Positions 1 through 5,383 of a stretch of 8,515 nt of DNA are shown one piece after another. Location of the stretch: NCBI GenBank assembly GCA_023396555.1, contig JAEWWC010000043.1:1-8515 (forward strand), given 5' to 3'. This DNA comes from Bacillota bacterium. GTDB taxonomy: Bacteria; Bacillota; Clostridia; Christensenellales; SZUA-584. The translations under genes and the position numbers were made by a program. Below the pieces are notes generated by a model that was not told the DNA's origin, searched no databases, and saw only the letters and a list, made by a program, of their open reading frames with translations. Every line of letters starts with the position of its first letter. The stretch's first letter is position 1.

Positions 1-30
1 AAGCTTCTCTTTTGGAATAAATCTGTCCAT
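1..30 (-). CDS. 5' end of a leftward gene, cut by the window edge (product unknown)
   Basis: Only the first ten codons are present, reading MDRFIPKEKL on the minus strand before the window ends. The start is supported by a strong Shine-Dalgarno site, AGGAGGAG (complement of 37-44), six bases upstream of the ATG at 30-28. A second ATG at 34-32 is out of frame and too close to the ribosome binding site. Two TATAAT-like hexamers lie upstream on the minus strand (78-73 and 54-49), but neither has a recognisable -35 box at normal spacing, so the promoter is not assigned. The fragment is too short for a product call. A basic small protein beginning IPxEKL is loosely reminiscent of conserved hypothetical proteins of Clostridia, which is a memory-based guess only. 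The gene runs in the same direction as rtcB but is separated from it by the three-hairpin block. Confidence 0.6.
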   Translation of the reverse strand, partial: MDRFIPKEKL

Positions 31-78
31 GCATATCTCCTCCTATTTATTATAATGCATAAGTTAATGTTTATTATA

Positions 79-164
79 CGGGAAATGCCGATCAGGCATT
101 TCCCGATGGGATTCTCAAGGGAAGAAATCCCTTGAGCGGTGGTTTGGAGGCGGAGCCTCCAAGG
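79..164. repeat. Block of three tandem perfect inverted repeats
   Basis: Three separate hairpins follow each other between the rtcB stop and the leftward gene at the window edge. The first has an 11-bp stem (79-89 with 95-105, loop of five). The second has a 9-bp stem (114-122 with 128-136, loop of five). The third has an 8-bp stem (144-151 with 155-162, loop of three). The third is followed on the plus strand by GG and five T (165-169), so it could terminate rightward transcription. On the minus strand, the direction of rtcB, none is followed by a good U tract. The block may protect or terminate the rtcB transcript in a factor-dependent way, or may be a copy of an interspersed palindromic repeat. 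It carries no gene. Confidence 0.6.
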
Positions 165-184
165 TTTTTACCTTTGCGACGGTA

Positions 185-1393
185 TCATTTCTCCTCGTCT
201 CCGGCCTTGAAGTTATACACGGTGCGGATGACGTTCGTGATTTCGGCGGTACCGCCAATGTTATTGACGATTTCGTCCATCGTCTTGTAGGCCATGGGAC
301 ATTCGTCCAGCGTCTCGCGGCTGATTGAGGTGGAGTAGACGCCGTCCATCTCAGCTTTGTACTGCGTGAGCGTGAAGCTTTGCTTGGCCTGAGAACGGCT
401 CATCAACCGGCCTGCGCCATGCGGCGCGGAGCAGTTCCAGTCCTCGTTGCCCTTGCCCACGCAGATCAGGCTGCCGTCGCGCATGTTGATGGGAATGAGC
501 AGCTTTTCCCCGGCCCGCGCGGAAACCGCTCCCTTGCGCAGTAACATCGCGTCCGTATCGATGTAGTTGTGCACCGTGGTGAACTGCTCCTCCACGTGCA
601 GTCCCATGCCGCGGACCAGCTCATCCATCATGGCGCGCCGGTTCAGCGCAGCGAACTCCTGCATCAGCTTCATGTCGTGGATATACTGACCGAACAGCTC
701 GCCGGACACATAGGTCAGCGCTTTGGGGATATCCGTCTGCTTGGTGTTCTTCAGCGCCTTCACCGCTTTGCTGATCTCCTTCTGACGACCCTCAGCCTTG
801 AGACGAGCAATCAGCGCTTCTTCATCCGCTTTTCCGCTGCCGTTGCACTGATGGTACGCCTGCTCCTGATAATACGTCGCGACCTCCAGCCCCAGACGGC
901 GGCTGCCCGAGTGGATGACGAGATACAGCACGCTATCCTCACCCTTATCCACCTCAATGAAGTGGTTGCCGCCGCCCAGCGTGCCAACGGACAGCTCGCC
1001 GCGGCGGGTGTCTACATGCTTACGGCAATGGAGCTGATCGAGGTCGATCTGCGCAAAGCGGTGCGGCTTCTGCCGGATTGAAAAACCGGATGGTATGGCG
1101 CTGTAGATCAGCTTATCCAGTTTTCTAAGCTCGATGCGTGCCTCGCGCAGGCGAACCGTCTCCATGCCGCAGCCGATGTCCACGCCCACCAGATTGGGCA
1201 CGATCTTGTCCGCGATGGTCATGGTGGTGCCGATGGTGCAGCCCGCGCCCGCATGTACATCCGGCATCACACGGATGCGGCTGCCCTCCGTGAACTCCTG
1301 GTTGCACAGCAGAAGGATCTGCCCGAGAGCCCCTTCCTCCACCACGTCGGTAAACACCTTGGCCGTATTGTATTTCCCCCTGATCTCTAACAT
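185..1393 (-). CDS. rtcB: RtcB-family RNA ligase
   Basis: RtcB joins RNA ends bearing a 2',3'-cyclic phosphate or 3'-phosphate to a 5'-OH, using GTP and Mn2+, and acts in the cytoplasm in RNA repair. The 402-residue product matches the short bacterial form in length. Visible motifs are MPDVHAG (about 43-49), GVDIGCGM (70-77), GTLGGGNHFIE (137-147), VIHSGSR (159-165), HNY (275-277), KGAVSARAGE (287-296) and SAPHGAGR (322-329). By family comparison the metal ligands D72, C75, H144, H161 and H275 are present, as is the guanylylated histidine H325, so it should be active. I chose the ATG at 1393 because GGAG lies nine bases upstream and the resulting MLEIRGKYNTAKVF is the usual family start. The ATG at 1408 has AGGA only two bases away. 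No rtcA or rtcR is adjacent. Expression appears to be controlled by the attenuator-like leader upstream. Confidence 0.93.
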   Translation of the reverse strand: MLEIRGKYNTAKVFTDVVEEGALGQILLLCNQEFTEGSRIRVMPDVHAGAGCTIGTTMTIADKIVPNLVGVDIGCGMETVRLREARIELRKLDKLIYSAIPSGFSIRQKPHRFAQIDLDQLHCRKHVDTRRGELSVGTLGGGNHFIEVDKGEDSVLYLVIHSGSRRLGLEVATYYQEQAYHQCNGSGKADEEALIARLKAEGRQKEISKAVKALKNTKQTDIPKALTYVSGELFGQYIHDMKLMQEFAALNRRAMMDELVRGMGLHVEEQFTTVHNYIDTDAMLLRKGAVSARAGEKLLIPINMRDGSLICVGKGNEDWNCSAPHGAGRLMSRSQAKQSFTLTQYKAEMDGVYSTSISRETLDECPMAYKTMDEIVNNIGGTAEITNVIRTVYNFKAGDEEK

Positions 1394-1420
1394 AGTTTTA
1401 GTCTCCATTTTCCTAGCAAA

Positions 1421-1449
1421 TAAAAAACGCTTCCGGCATACCGGAAGCG
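1421..1449 (-). terminator. Intrinsic terminator in the rtcB leader
   Basis: On the minus strand a perfect 9-bp stem, CGCTTCCGG (1449-1441) with CCGGAAGCG (1436-1428) and a four-base loop, is followed at once by six T (1427-1422). This is a textbook intrinsic terminator. It lies 28 bases upstream of the chosen rtcB start and downstream of the rtcB promoter, so it would stop transcription before the gene unless the hairpin is prevented from forming. A competing partner sequence lies at 1511-1503 inside the leader ORF. Confidence 0.85.
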
Positions 1450-1511
1450 CAGCGCATTTTCAGTGTTCTAATAAGAGCAACAGGGAACGCGCGGACAGAT
1501 TTGCTTCCGGT
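1440..1511 (-). promoter_or_regulatory. Candidate antiterminator of the rtcB leader
   Basis: In the leftward transcript, ACCGGAAGC (1511-1503) is perfectly complementary over nine bases to GCTTCCGGT (1448-1440). The second segment is the 5' arm of the terminator plus one loop base. Pairing of these two would block the terminator at 1449-1428. The two structures are mutually exclusive and of similar stem length. Whether a ribosome, a ligand or a protein chooses between them cannot be told from sequence, although the overlap with a leader ORF favours a ribosome. Confidence 0.6.
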
Positions 1512-1545
1512 TCTTGATATCACGTATCAGATTCAGTTTTGGCAT
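1468..1545 (-). CDS. Putative 25-codon leader peptide upstream of rtcB
   Basis: A short ORF begins with ATG at 1545-1543 and stops with TAG at 1470-1468. It starts MPKLNLIRD and ends PRVPCCSY, is basic in the middle, and carries three cysteines and two prolines near its end. AAAGGA (1562-1557) lies eleven bases upstream, which is usable but long spacing. The ORF sits wholly between the rtcB transcription start predicted near 1574 and the terminator at 1449-1421. Codons 12-15 (N, R, K, Q) contain ACCGGAAGC, a perfect complement of the 5' arm of the terminator with its first loop base. That position is what one expects for a leader peptide whose translation decides between antiterminator and terminator. 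An ORF of this length can occur by chance, so its translation is an inference. Confidence 0.45.
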   Translation of the reverse strand: MPKLNLIRDIKNRKQICPRVPCCSY

Positions 1546-1580
1546 TCCGTCCACCGTCCTTTCTCTTTATTTTCACTTTT

Positions 1581-1609
1581 ATTATACCGGCCGGCCTATT
1601 ACCTGTCAA
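1581..1609 (-). promoter_or_regulatory. Consensus sigma-A promoter of rtcB
   Basis: On the minus strand TTGACA (1609-1604) and TATAAT (1586-1581) are separated by exactly 17 bases, a perfect match to the housekeeping consensus. Transcription should start near 1574, giving a leader of about 180 bases before rtcB. The spacer contains the palindrome GGCCGGCC (1589-1596), which could be an operator or chance. Confidence 0.9.
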
Positions 1610-1644
1610 TATCGGGCAGGGGCAGGGAGGAAATCGACTCCGGC

Positions 1645-1673
1645 TTGCGGGAAGTTTGCTGCCGGTGTATCAT
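1645..1673 (+). promoter_or_regulatory. Weak candidate promoter for the VOC-GNAT pair
   Basis: TTGCGG (1645-1650) and TATCAT (1668-1673) are 17 bases apart, upstream of the strong ribosome binding site of the VOC gene. The -10 matches five of six positions and the -35 three of six. It is the best rightward candidate I see between the rtcB promoter and the VOC start. Confidence 0.35.
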
Positions 1674-1702
1674 GGAGAAAGCAGGACAAAGGAGGATTGG
1701 AT

Positions 1703-2059
1703 ATGGCTTTTCTGTGGTGCACGGTGCATGTGAAAGATCTGGATAAATCGGTAAAATTCTACGAAGAAGTGGCCGGGCTGCCGGTGGCGCGGCGTTTTCC
1801 CGGCGGGCATGGCGAAATTGTGTTTATGGGGAGCGGTGAAACGCTACTGGAGCTGATGGGCGGCGGTACGGGCGCGCAGGGGCAGGAGATATCCATCGGC
1901 TTCTCCGTGGACAATTTGGACGCGTTTATCGCGCAGCTGGCAGAAAAGGGCGTGCTGGTGCACAGCGGCCCCATATCGCCGGTGCCGGGCGTCCGCTTCC
2001 TGTTCGTACAGGATCCGGACGGCTTGCTTGTACAGTTTGTCGAGCAGAAAGGCCAGTAG
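1703..2059 (+). CDS. VOC-fold (glyoxalase/bleomycin-resistance-like) protein with an incomplete metal site
   Basis: The 118-residue product has the two-module VOC pattern. It shows an N-terminal VHVKDLDKSVKFYEEV, a middle ETLLELMG (about 46-53) and a C-terminal FVQDPDGLLVQF (101-112). The start is fixed by AAAGGAGG (1688-1695) eight bases before the ATG. An in-frame extension upstream has no ribosome binding site and no family similarity. In metal-dependent glyoxalases four ligands (His, Glu, His, Glu) are expected. Here only E50 is present by motif alignment. The other three positions read W5, S64 and Q111. It is therefore unlikely to be a classical metal-dependent glyoxalase, and could be a metal-independent enzyme or a ligand-binding protein. 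The stop codon is directly followed by the start of the GNAT gene, so the two are probably co-translated. Confidence 0.85.
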   Translation: MAFLWCTVHVKDLDKSVKFYEEVAGLPVARRFPGGHGEIVFMGSGETLLELMGGGTGAQGQEISIGFSVDNLDAFIAQLAEKGVLVHSGPISPVPGVRFLFVQDPDGLLVQFVEQKGQ

Positions 2060-2848
2060 GTGATGATCTGGTATTACCGTTACGAGCGCGGCGGGCATAC
2101 GGTGAGGGAGGCAGTCTCCACGCCAAAGATCCCAGGCCTTGAGTTTTCGCATGTGCGCGACCAGGTCATCATCCCGCATCTGTGCTCCTGCGGCGTCAGT
2201 TGTCCGGATACTGTGCGGGAAACAGATGAGACTGATGACATCACGCCGATAGCCGCGGTATTAATCGCGGAGAGCGTGACGGTGAACGGCCTGAAATACA
2301 GCCTCGACATCGTCAATCCCCAGCCGCCGCAGCCTGCCGCGCCGGAGTCGGAAGGACTTGTGCTGCGCCCTGTCACCTGGGCGGAGTTGCCTGAAGCTGC
2401 GGTCATATGGAACAGCGTGGTGGCCGAAGGCACCAGCTTTCCCGGTGACGAGATACTGAACGACGAAGAGGCCTGGGCGATGTTCGAGGCGCAGACGGCG
2501 TCGGTATGCGCGGTGGACGGTGACGAGGTGGTGGGCGTATACATACTGCATCCCAACAACATCGGGCGGTGCAGGCATATCGCCAACGCATCGTATGCCG
2601 TGAAAGCAGGCGCTCGCGGGCGCGGCGTCGGGCGGGCGCTGGTGGAGGACTGCATCCGGCAGGCCAAAGCGCACGGATTCCGGGGCCTGCAGTTCAACGC
2701 GGTGGTATCCACCAACACCGCGGCTATAGCGCTCTATATCAAACTGGGGTTCCGCGTCATAGGCACGGTGCCGGGCGGATACAGATATAAAGATGAAGGT
2801 TATCGCGATACGCTGATCATGATCAAAACGTGGGCTGATCAGAATTAA
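2060..2848 (+). CDS. GNAT-family N-acetyltransferase with an extra N-terminal domain
   Basis: Residues about 98-258 form a GNAT domain that would transfer an acetyl group from acetyl-CoA to an amine. It begins LVLRPVTWAEL and contains the acetyl-CoA loop ARGRGVGRAL (185-194), with the R-x-x-G-x-G signature, then NTAAIALYIKLGFRVIG (219-235). The C-terminal half resembles the phosphinothricin/L-amino-acid acetyltransferase group, but the substrate is unknown. In front lies a domain of about 90 residues that I do not recognise. It carries H40, C42, C44 and C48 in PHLCSCGVSC and ends in a proline-rich linker (NPQPPQPAAP, 86-95). The start is GTG at 2060, abutting the VOC stop, with AAAGG (2048-2052) seven bases upstream. 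ATG at 2063 is an alternative. The abutting genes suggest translational coupling with the VOC protein. Confidence 0.85.
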   Translation: MMIWYYRYERGGHTVREAVSTPKIPGLEFSHVRDQVIIPHLCSCGVSCPDTVRETDETDDITPIAAVLIAESVTVNGLKYSLDIVNPQPPQPAAPESEGLVLRPVTWAELPEAAVIWNSVVAEGTSFPGDEILNDEEAWAMFEAQTASVCAVDGDEVVGVYILHPNNIGRCRHIANASYAVKAGARGRGVGRALVEDCIRQAKAHGFRGLQFNAVVSTNTAAIALYIKLGFRVIGTVPGGYRYKDEGYRDTLIMIKTWADQN

Positions 2849-2852
2849 AGCA

Positions 2853-2881
2853 TTGCGCGGTAATGGTTTTTGTTGTATTAT
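2853..2881 (+). promoter_or_regulatory. Promoter of the mntP riboswitch transcript
   Basis: TTGCGC (2853-2858) and TATTAT (2876-2881) have a 17-base spacer. The -10 matches five of six consensus positions and the -35 matches three. Transcription would begin near 2888, a few bases before the first stem of the manganese riboswitch, which is the expected placement. Confidence 0.6.
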
Positions 2882-2895
2882 GAGCGGGATATGTG

Positions 2896-2984
2896 CCATG
2901 GGGGAGTCGTTTGCGCCAATATGGTGTGGCAAATCAACATTCCGGCTTCGCAGCCTGGTTTGTCTTAAAGAACAAGACTCATGG
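2896..2984 (+). ncRNA. yybP-ykoY manganese riboswitch aptamer
   Basis: The element sits directly upstream of mntP, a classic target of this Mn2+-sensing class. Closing stem P1 is CCATG (2896-2900) with CATGG (2980-2984). It is followed by GGGGAGTCG (2901-2909), close to the conserved GGGGAGUAG loop. P2 is TGCGCC with GGTGTG (2912-2917, 2923-2928). P3 is GCAAA with TTTGT (2929-2933, 2959-2963), containing the conserved-like CAACATTC (2935-2942) and a capped inner hairpin (2942-2958). P4 is GTCTT with AAGAC (2962-2966, 2974-2978), whose outer two bases compete with P3. The four-way layout and loop sequences agree with my memory of the family. The A of GGGGAGUAG is changed to C here. Confidence 0.85.
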
Positions 2985-3013
2985 GTGTTTTGCGCCTGTG
3001 AGTTTATTCATTT
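2977..3013 (+). terminator. Riboswitch expression platform: terminator-like hairpin
   Basis: ACTCA (2977-2981) pairs with TGAGT (2999-3003), extended by GGTG (2984-2987) with CGCC (2993-2996). It is followed by a T-rich stretch, TTTATTCATTT (3003-3013). This hairpin uses bases of P4 and of the 3' strand of P1, so it cannot coexist with the metal-bound aptamer. Mn2+ binding would stabilise P1, prevent the hairpin and let mntP be expressed, an ON switch as known for this class. The U tract is imperfect, so termination may be partial. Confidence 0.6.
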
Positions 3014-3032
3014 ACAAAGGGTATTTTGACTG

Positions 3033-3596
3033 ATGGGTTTACTGGAACTGATCTTCATAGCGGTGGGGCTGTCGATGGATGCTTTTGCCGTAGCGGTGAG
3101 CCGCGGGCTGTGCGTGCGGGAGCATCAGTGGCGAAACGCGCTGGTAACCGGCGTTTATTTCGGCGTGTTTCAGGCAGCAATGCCGCTGGTGGGCTATTTT
3201 GTGGGCAGATATTTCAAGGACGCCATCGCGAGCTGGGATCACTGGATCGCGTTCGGCCTGCTGGTCATCATCGGTCTTAACATGCTTCGGGAGGCTTTCC
3301 GTTCGGACGACAAACCGGATCCGGCGTACGGATTCAAGAAGATGGTGCTGCTCTCACTGGCCACCAGCATAGATGCGCTGGCTGTGGGCGTCACCTTCGG
3401 TTTTCTGCAGGTGAATATACTCCCGGCAGTGCTGCTGATAGGGACGATCACCTTTGCTATCTCCGTCGCGGGTGTCAAGATTGGCTGTGTGTTCGGTTCC
3501 CGCTTTAAATCCAAGGCGGAGATTGCGGGCGGCATCATACTGATACTGATCGGCACGAAGATTTTGCTGGAACACCTCGGCATTATTCACTTTTAA
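3033..3596 (+). CDS. mntP: Manganese efflux pump MntP
   Basis: MntP exports Mn2+ across the cytoplasmic membrane. The 187-residue product matches the family length. It has six hydrophobic segments arranged as two related halves, each with the diagnostic signature: GLSMDAFAVAVSRG (12-25) and ATSIDALAVGVTFGF (110-124). The acidic residues D16 and D114 sit in the membrane segments and correspond to the functional aspartates of the family. A basic and acidic loop (SDDKPDPAYGFKK, 91-103) separates the halves. The ATG at 3033 has AAAGGG (3016-3021) eleven bases upstream. Control by the manganese riboswitch just upstream supports the assignment independently of protein similarity. The following VOC gene starts nine bases after the stop and is likely co-transcribed. 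Confidence 0.95.
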   Translation: MGLLELIFIAVGLSMDAFAVAVSRGLCVREHQWRNALVTGVYFGVFQAAMPLVGYFVGRYFKDAIASWDHWIAFGLLVIIGLNMLREAFRSDDKPDPAYGFKKMVLLSLATSIDALAVGVTFGFLQVNILPAVLLIGTITFAISVAGVKIGCVFGSRFKSKAEIAGGIILILIGTKILLEHLGIIHF

Positions 3597-3605
3597 GGGG
3601 AGCAT

Positions 3606-4049
3606 ATGGGTACGCGGTTTGTACATACCAATTTGATTGCAAAAGATTGGAAGGCTTTGGCGGAGTTTTATATCAAAGTCTTCGGTTGCTCCATAGTACC
3701 GCCCGAGAGGGATATCTCAGGCAAATGGATCGACGGCATGACAGGTATCTGCGGCGTTCATATTCGCGGCGCGCACTTGAAGCTGCCGGGCAGCGATGCA
3801 ACGCTCGAGATATTTTCATACGACCCGGAGGGCCTGGACAGCTGGCGGCCTGTCAACAGGCCGGGATTCGGACACATTGCGTTTCATGTAGATGATGTGG
3901 AGGAAATACTGGAGCAGGTCAAAGCTCATGGCGGCCATCCTGTGGGTGAATTGACGGATCACACGTTCGAAGGTATCGGAACGTTGACTGCGGTATATGT
4001 GTGCGACCCCGAGGGCAATGTTGTGGAACTGCAAAACTGGAGCATATAG
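3606..4049 (+). CDS. VOC-family protein (lactoylglutathione lyase-like)
   Basis: The 147-residue product is a two-module VOC protein. It has an N-terminal FVHTNLIAKDWKALAEFY (5-22), a central LEIFSY (67-72), then GFGHIAFHVDDVEEIL (87-102) and a C-terminal DPEGNVVELQNW (134-145). The four metal-ligand positions expected of glyoxalase-type enzymes are all filled: H7, E68, H90 and E141. It should therefore bind a divalent metal, unlike the VOC protein at 1703. The substrate is unknown; ring-cleaving dioxygenase, glyoxalase and epimerase relatives share this pattern. The ribosome binding site AAGGGGAG (3595-3602) overlaps the mntP stop codon, so the gene probably depends on the mntP transcript and its riboswitch. 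That would place a metal-dependent enzyme under manganese control. Transcription ends at the hairpin at 4061-4081. Confidence 0.88.
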   Translation: MGTRFVHTNLIAKDWKALAEFYIKVFGCSIVPPERDISGKWIDGMTGICGVHIRGAHLKLPGSDATLEIFSYDPEGLDSWRPVNRPGFGHIAFHVDDVEEILEQVKAHGGHPVGELTDHTFEGIGTLTAVYVCDPEGNVVELQNWSI

Positions 4050-4060
4050 CAATATCCCAT

Positions 4061-4081
4061 GCCGCCTCGGGCGGCTTTTTT
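4061..4081 (+). terminator. Intrinsic terminator after the mntP-VOC operon
   Basis: GCCGCC (4061-4066) pairs perfectly with GGCGGC (4070-4075) around a three-base loop and is followed by six T (4076-4081). It lies 12 bases after the VOC stop codon and ends the riboswitch-controlled transcript. Confidence 0.9.
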
Positions 4082-4099
4082 ATTGCTGATCATTGACGC

Positions 4100-4128
4100 T
4101 GGACGCACAAAGGCTGCAGCTTTATAAT
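4100..4128 (+). promoter_or_regulatory. Promoter of the DUF815 ATPase gene
   Basis: A perfect TATAAT (4123-4128) is preceded at 17 bases by TGGACG (4100-4105), which matches four of six -35 positions. Transcription would start near 4135, 28 bases before the TTG start. A better-looking TTGACG at 4093 is 24 bases from the -10 and is too far. Confidence 0.65.
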
Positions 4129-4162
4129 ATATGAATAAACACAACACATGAGAGGGTCTGGT

Positions 4163-5350
4163 TTGAATACATTAAATGACCTGCTGCTGCGATGGAATGC
4201 ACTGGTGATATTCAGAAGGCTTAAGGACGATGCGGTGCTGGCCCGGCTGGAGGCACTGCTGAGCGAGGACGGCGACATGGTGCGGCGCGTCAGCGCATAT
4301 GCCGCTTTTACAGAGGCGCTTTTTTCGTATACGTTCAGCCTGACGGAATATGTGAAAGACCGTGTATTGGAGGATGACAACCTATATGTCCGGCGGCGCG
4401 CGAAGGGGATGCCCGAGGACGCGGAACTGGAGATTTGCCTGACGAACGAGCTGCAGACACTGGAAGCCATTGCGGGTCTGAAGAGCGCCGAGGTACGTGA
4501 ACGACTTGGATATAACGGGTACCTGCCTGCGTGGTGGACATCGCCGGTCGATCTCGCGGGGGTATATGAAGAGCGCATGGAGGCGTTGGGTACCCGTGGC
4601 TTTGGCATATTCGCGTCGTGCCGCATGTTCGCCGTTCGGGATAGCGTGATAACGCCTGTGAGGAATCCGGATAGCGTGCGGCTCTTTGACCTTAAAGGAT
4701 ATGAGCGTCAGAAAAAGGCCGTGACGGAAAACACGCTGGCGCTGCTGGACGGAAGGCCCACTGCCAACGTGCTGCTCTACGGCGATGCGGGCACCGGAAA
4801 ATCGTCTACCGTGAAGGCACTTGTCAATGAGTATCACGACAGAGGCTTAAGGCTGGTGGAGCTGAACAAGAGGCAGGCGGCGGACATCCCTGCCGTAATG
4901 GAGGAGCTAAGGCATAACCCGCTTAAGTTTATACTGTTTATCGATGACCTCTCCTTTGCGCAGGAGAGCGACGAATTCTACGCGCTCAAAGCGGTGCTGG
5001 AGGGCTCGGCATCCGCGCGCAGTGTCAATATTGCGGTATACGCGACGAGCAACCGGCGGCACTTAGTGAAAGAGCGGTTCTCCGAGCGCGAGGGCAGCGA
5101 CGATGTGCACCGCAACGAGACGATGCAGGAGCTGATCGCGCTGTCCGCCCGGTTCGGGCTGACGCTGGGTTATTTCAAGCCGGGCAAACAGCAGTATCTG
5201 GACATCGTGCATGCTCTGGCCGATGAAGCTGGCCTTGAACTGGACTGGGTAGCGCTGGAGCTGGAGGCGGAGCGGTTCGCCAGCGCGGGACGCAGCCCGA
5301 GGGCAGCCCGCCAGTTTATAGACGCGATGCTGGCGAAGGGCCGAAGTTAA
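4163..5350 (+). CDS. DUF815-family ATP-binding protein (predicted AAA+-type ATPase)
   Basis: The 395-residue product belongs to the DUF815 family of predicted ATPases, whose role is not established. An N-terminal helical region (1-170) precedes the P-loop domain, which opens with LKGYERQK (177-184). Walker A is GDAGTGKSS (207-215), Walker B is FILFIDDLSF (256-265), and a sensor-1-like ATSN follows (294-297). A C-terminal segment with SPRAARQF resembles the small-domain sensor region. All catalytic elements look intact. I place the start at TTG 4163 because AGAGGG (4151-4156) lies six bases upstream, and the resulting MNTLNDLLLRWNAL fits family N-termini. The in-frame ATG at 4148 has no ribosome binding site. 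The gene has its own promoter. The TPR-like gene 33 bases downstream may share the transcript. Confidence 0.88.
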   Translation: MNTLNDLLLRWNALVIFRRLKDDAVLARLEALLSEDGDMVRRVSAYAAFTEALFSYTFSLTEYVKDRVLEDDNLYVRRRAKGMPEDAELEICLTNELQTLEAIAGLKSAEVRERLGYNGYLPAWWTSPVDLAGVYEERMEALGTRGFGIFASCRMFAVRDSVITPVRNPDSVRLFDLKGYERQKKAVTENTLALLDGRPTANVLLYGDAGTGKSSTVKALVNEYHDRGLRLVELNKRQAADIPAVMEELRHNPLKFILFIDDLSFAQESDEFYALKAVLEGSASARSVNIAVYATSNRRHLVKERFSEREGSDDVHRNETMQELIALSARFGLTLGYFKPGKQQYLDIVHALADEAGLELDWVALELEAERFASAGRSPRAARQFIDAMLAKGRS

Positions 5351-5383
5351 GCCGACTGTGGCGGATGGAGGAGTGCTGACAAA

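Noticed and set aside
1..6. HindIII site AAGCTT at the window edge as a cloning boundary
   Set aside because: AAGCTT also occurs inside the window, for example within rtcB and near 6043, so its position at the edge proves nothing.
569..1081. 170-codon rightward open frame inside rtcB
   Set aside because: It is antisense to a gene with all RtcB motifs and has no ribosome binding site or recognisable domain. GC-rich coding sequence commonly opens such frames.
1514..1702. In-frame N-terminal extension of the first VOC gene
   Set aside because: It crosses the rtcB promoter, has no ribosome binding site, and encodes sequence unlike the family; AAAGGAGG before 1703 fixes the start.
2080..2932. 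Two long leftward open frames (2080-2718 and 2261-2932) across the GNAT gene
   Set aside because: They are antisense to a clear acetyltransferase, have low-complexity composition and lack ribosome binding sites; one also runs into the riboswitch.
4093..4098. TTGACG as -35 box for the DUF815 promoter
   Set aside because: It is 24 bases from the TATAAT, outside the usable range; TGGACG at 4100 gives 17.
4148..4150. ATG 4148 as the start of the DUF815 gene
   Set aside because: No Shine-Dalgarno site precedes it and it lies only about 13 bases from the predicted transcription start. AGAGGG with TTG 4163 fits better.
4090..4837. Leftward open frames (4090-4626 and 4382-4837) across the DUF815 N-terminal half
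   Set aside because: They are antisense shadows of a conserved ATPase with no start signals.
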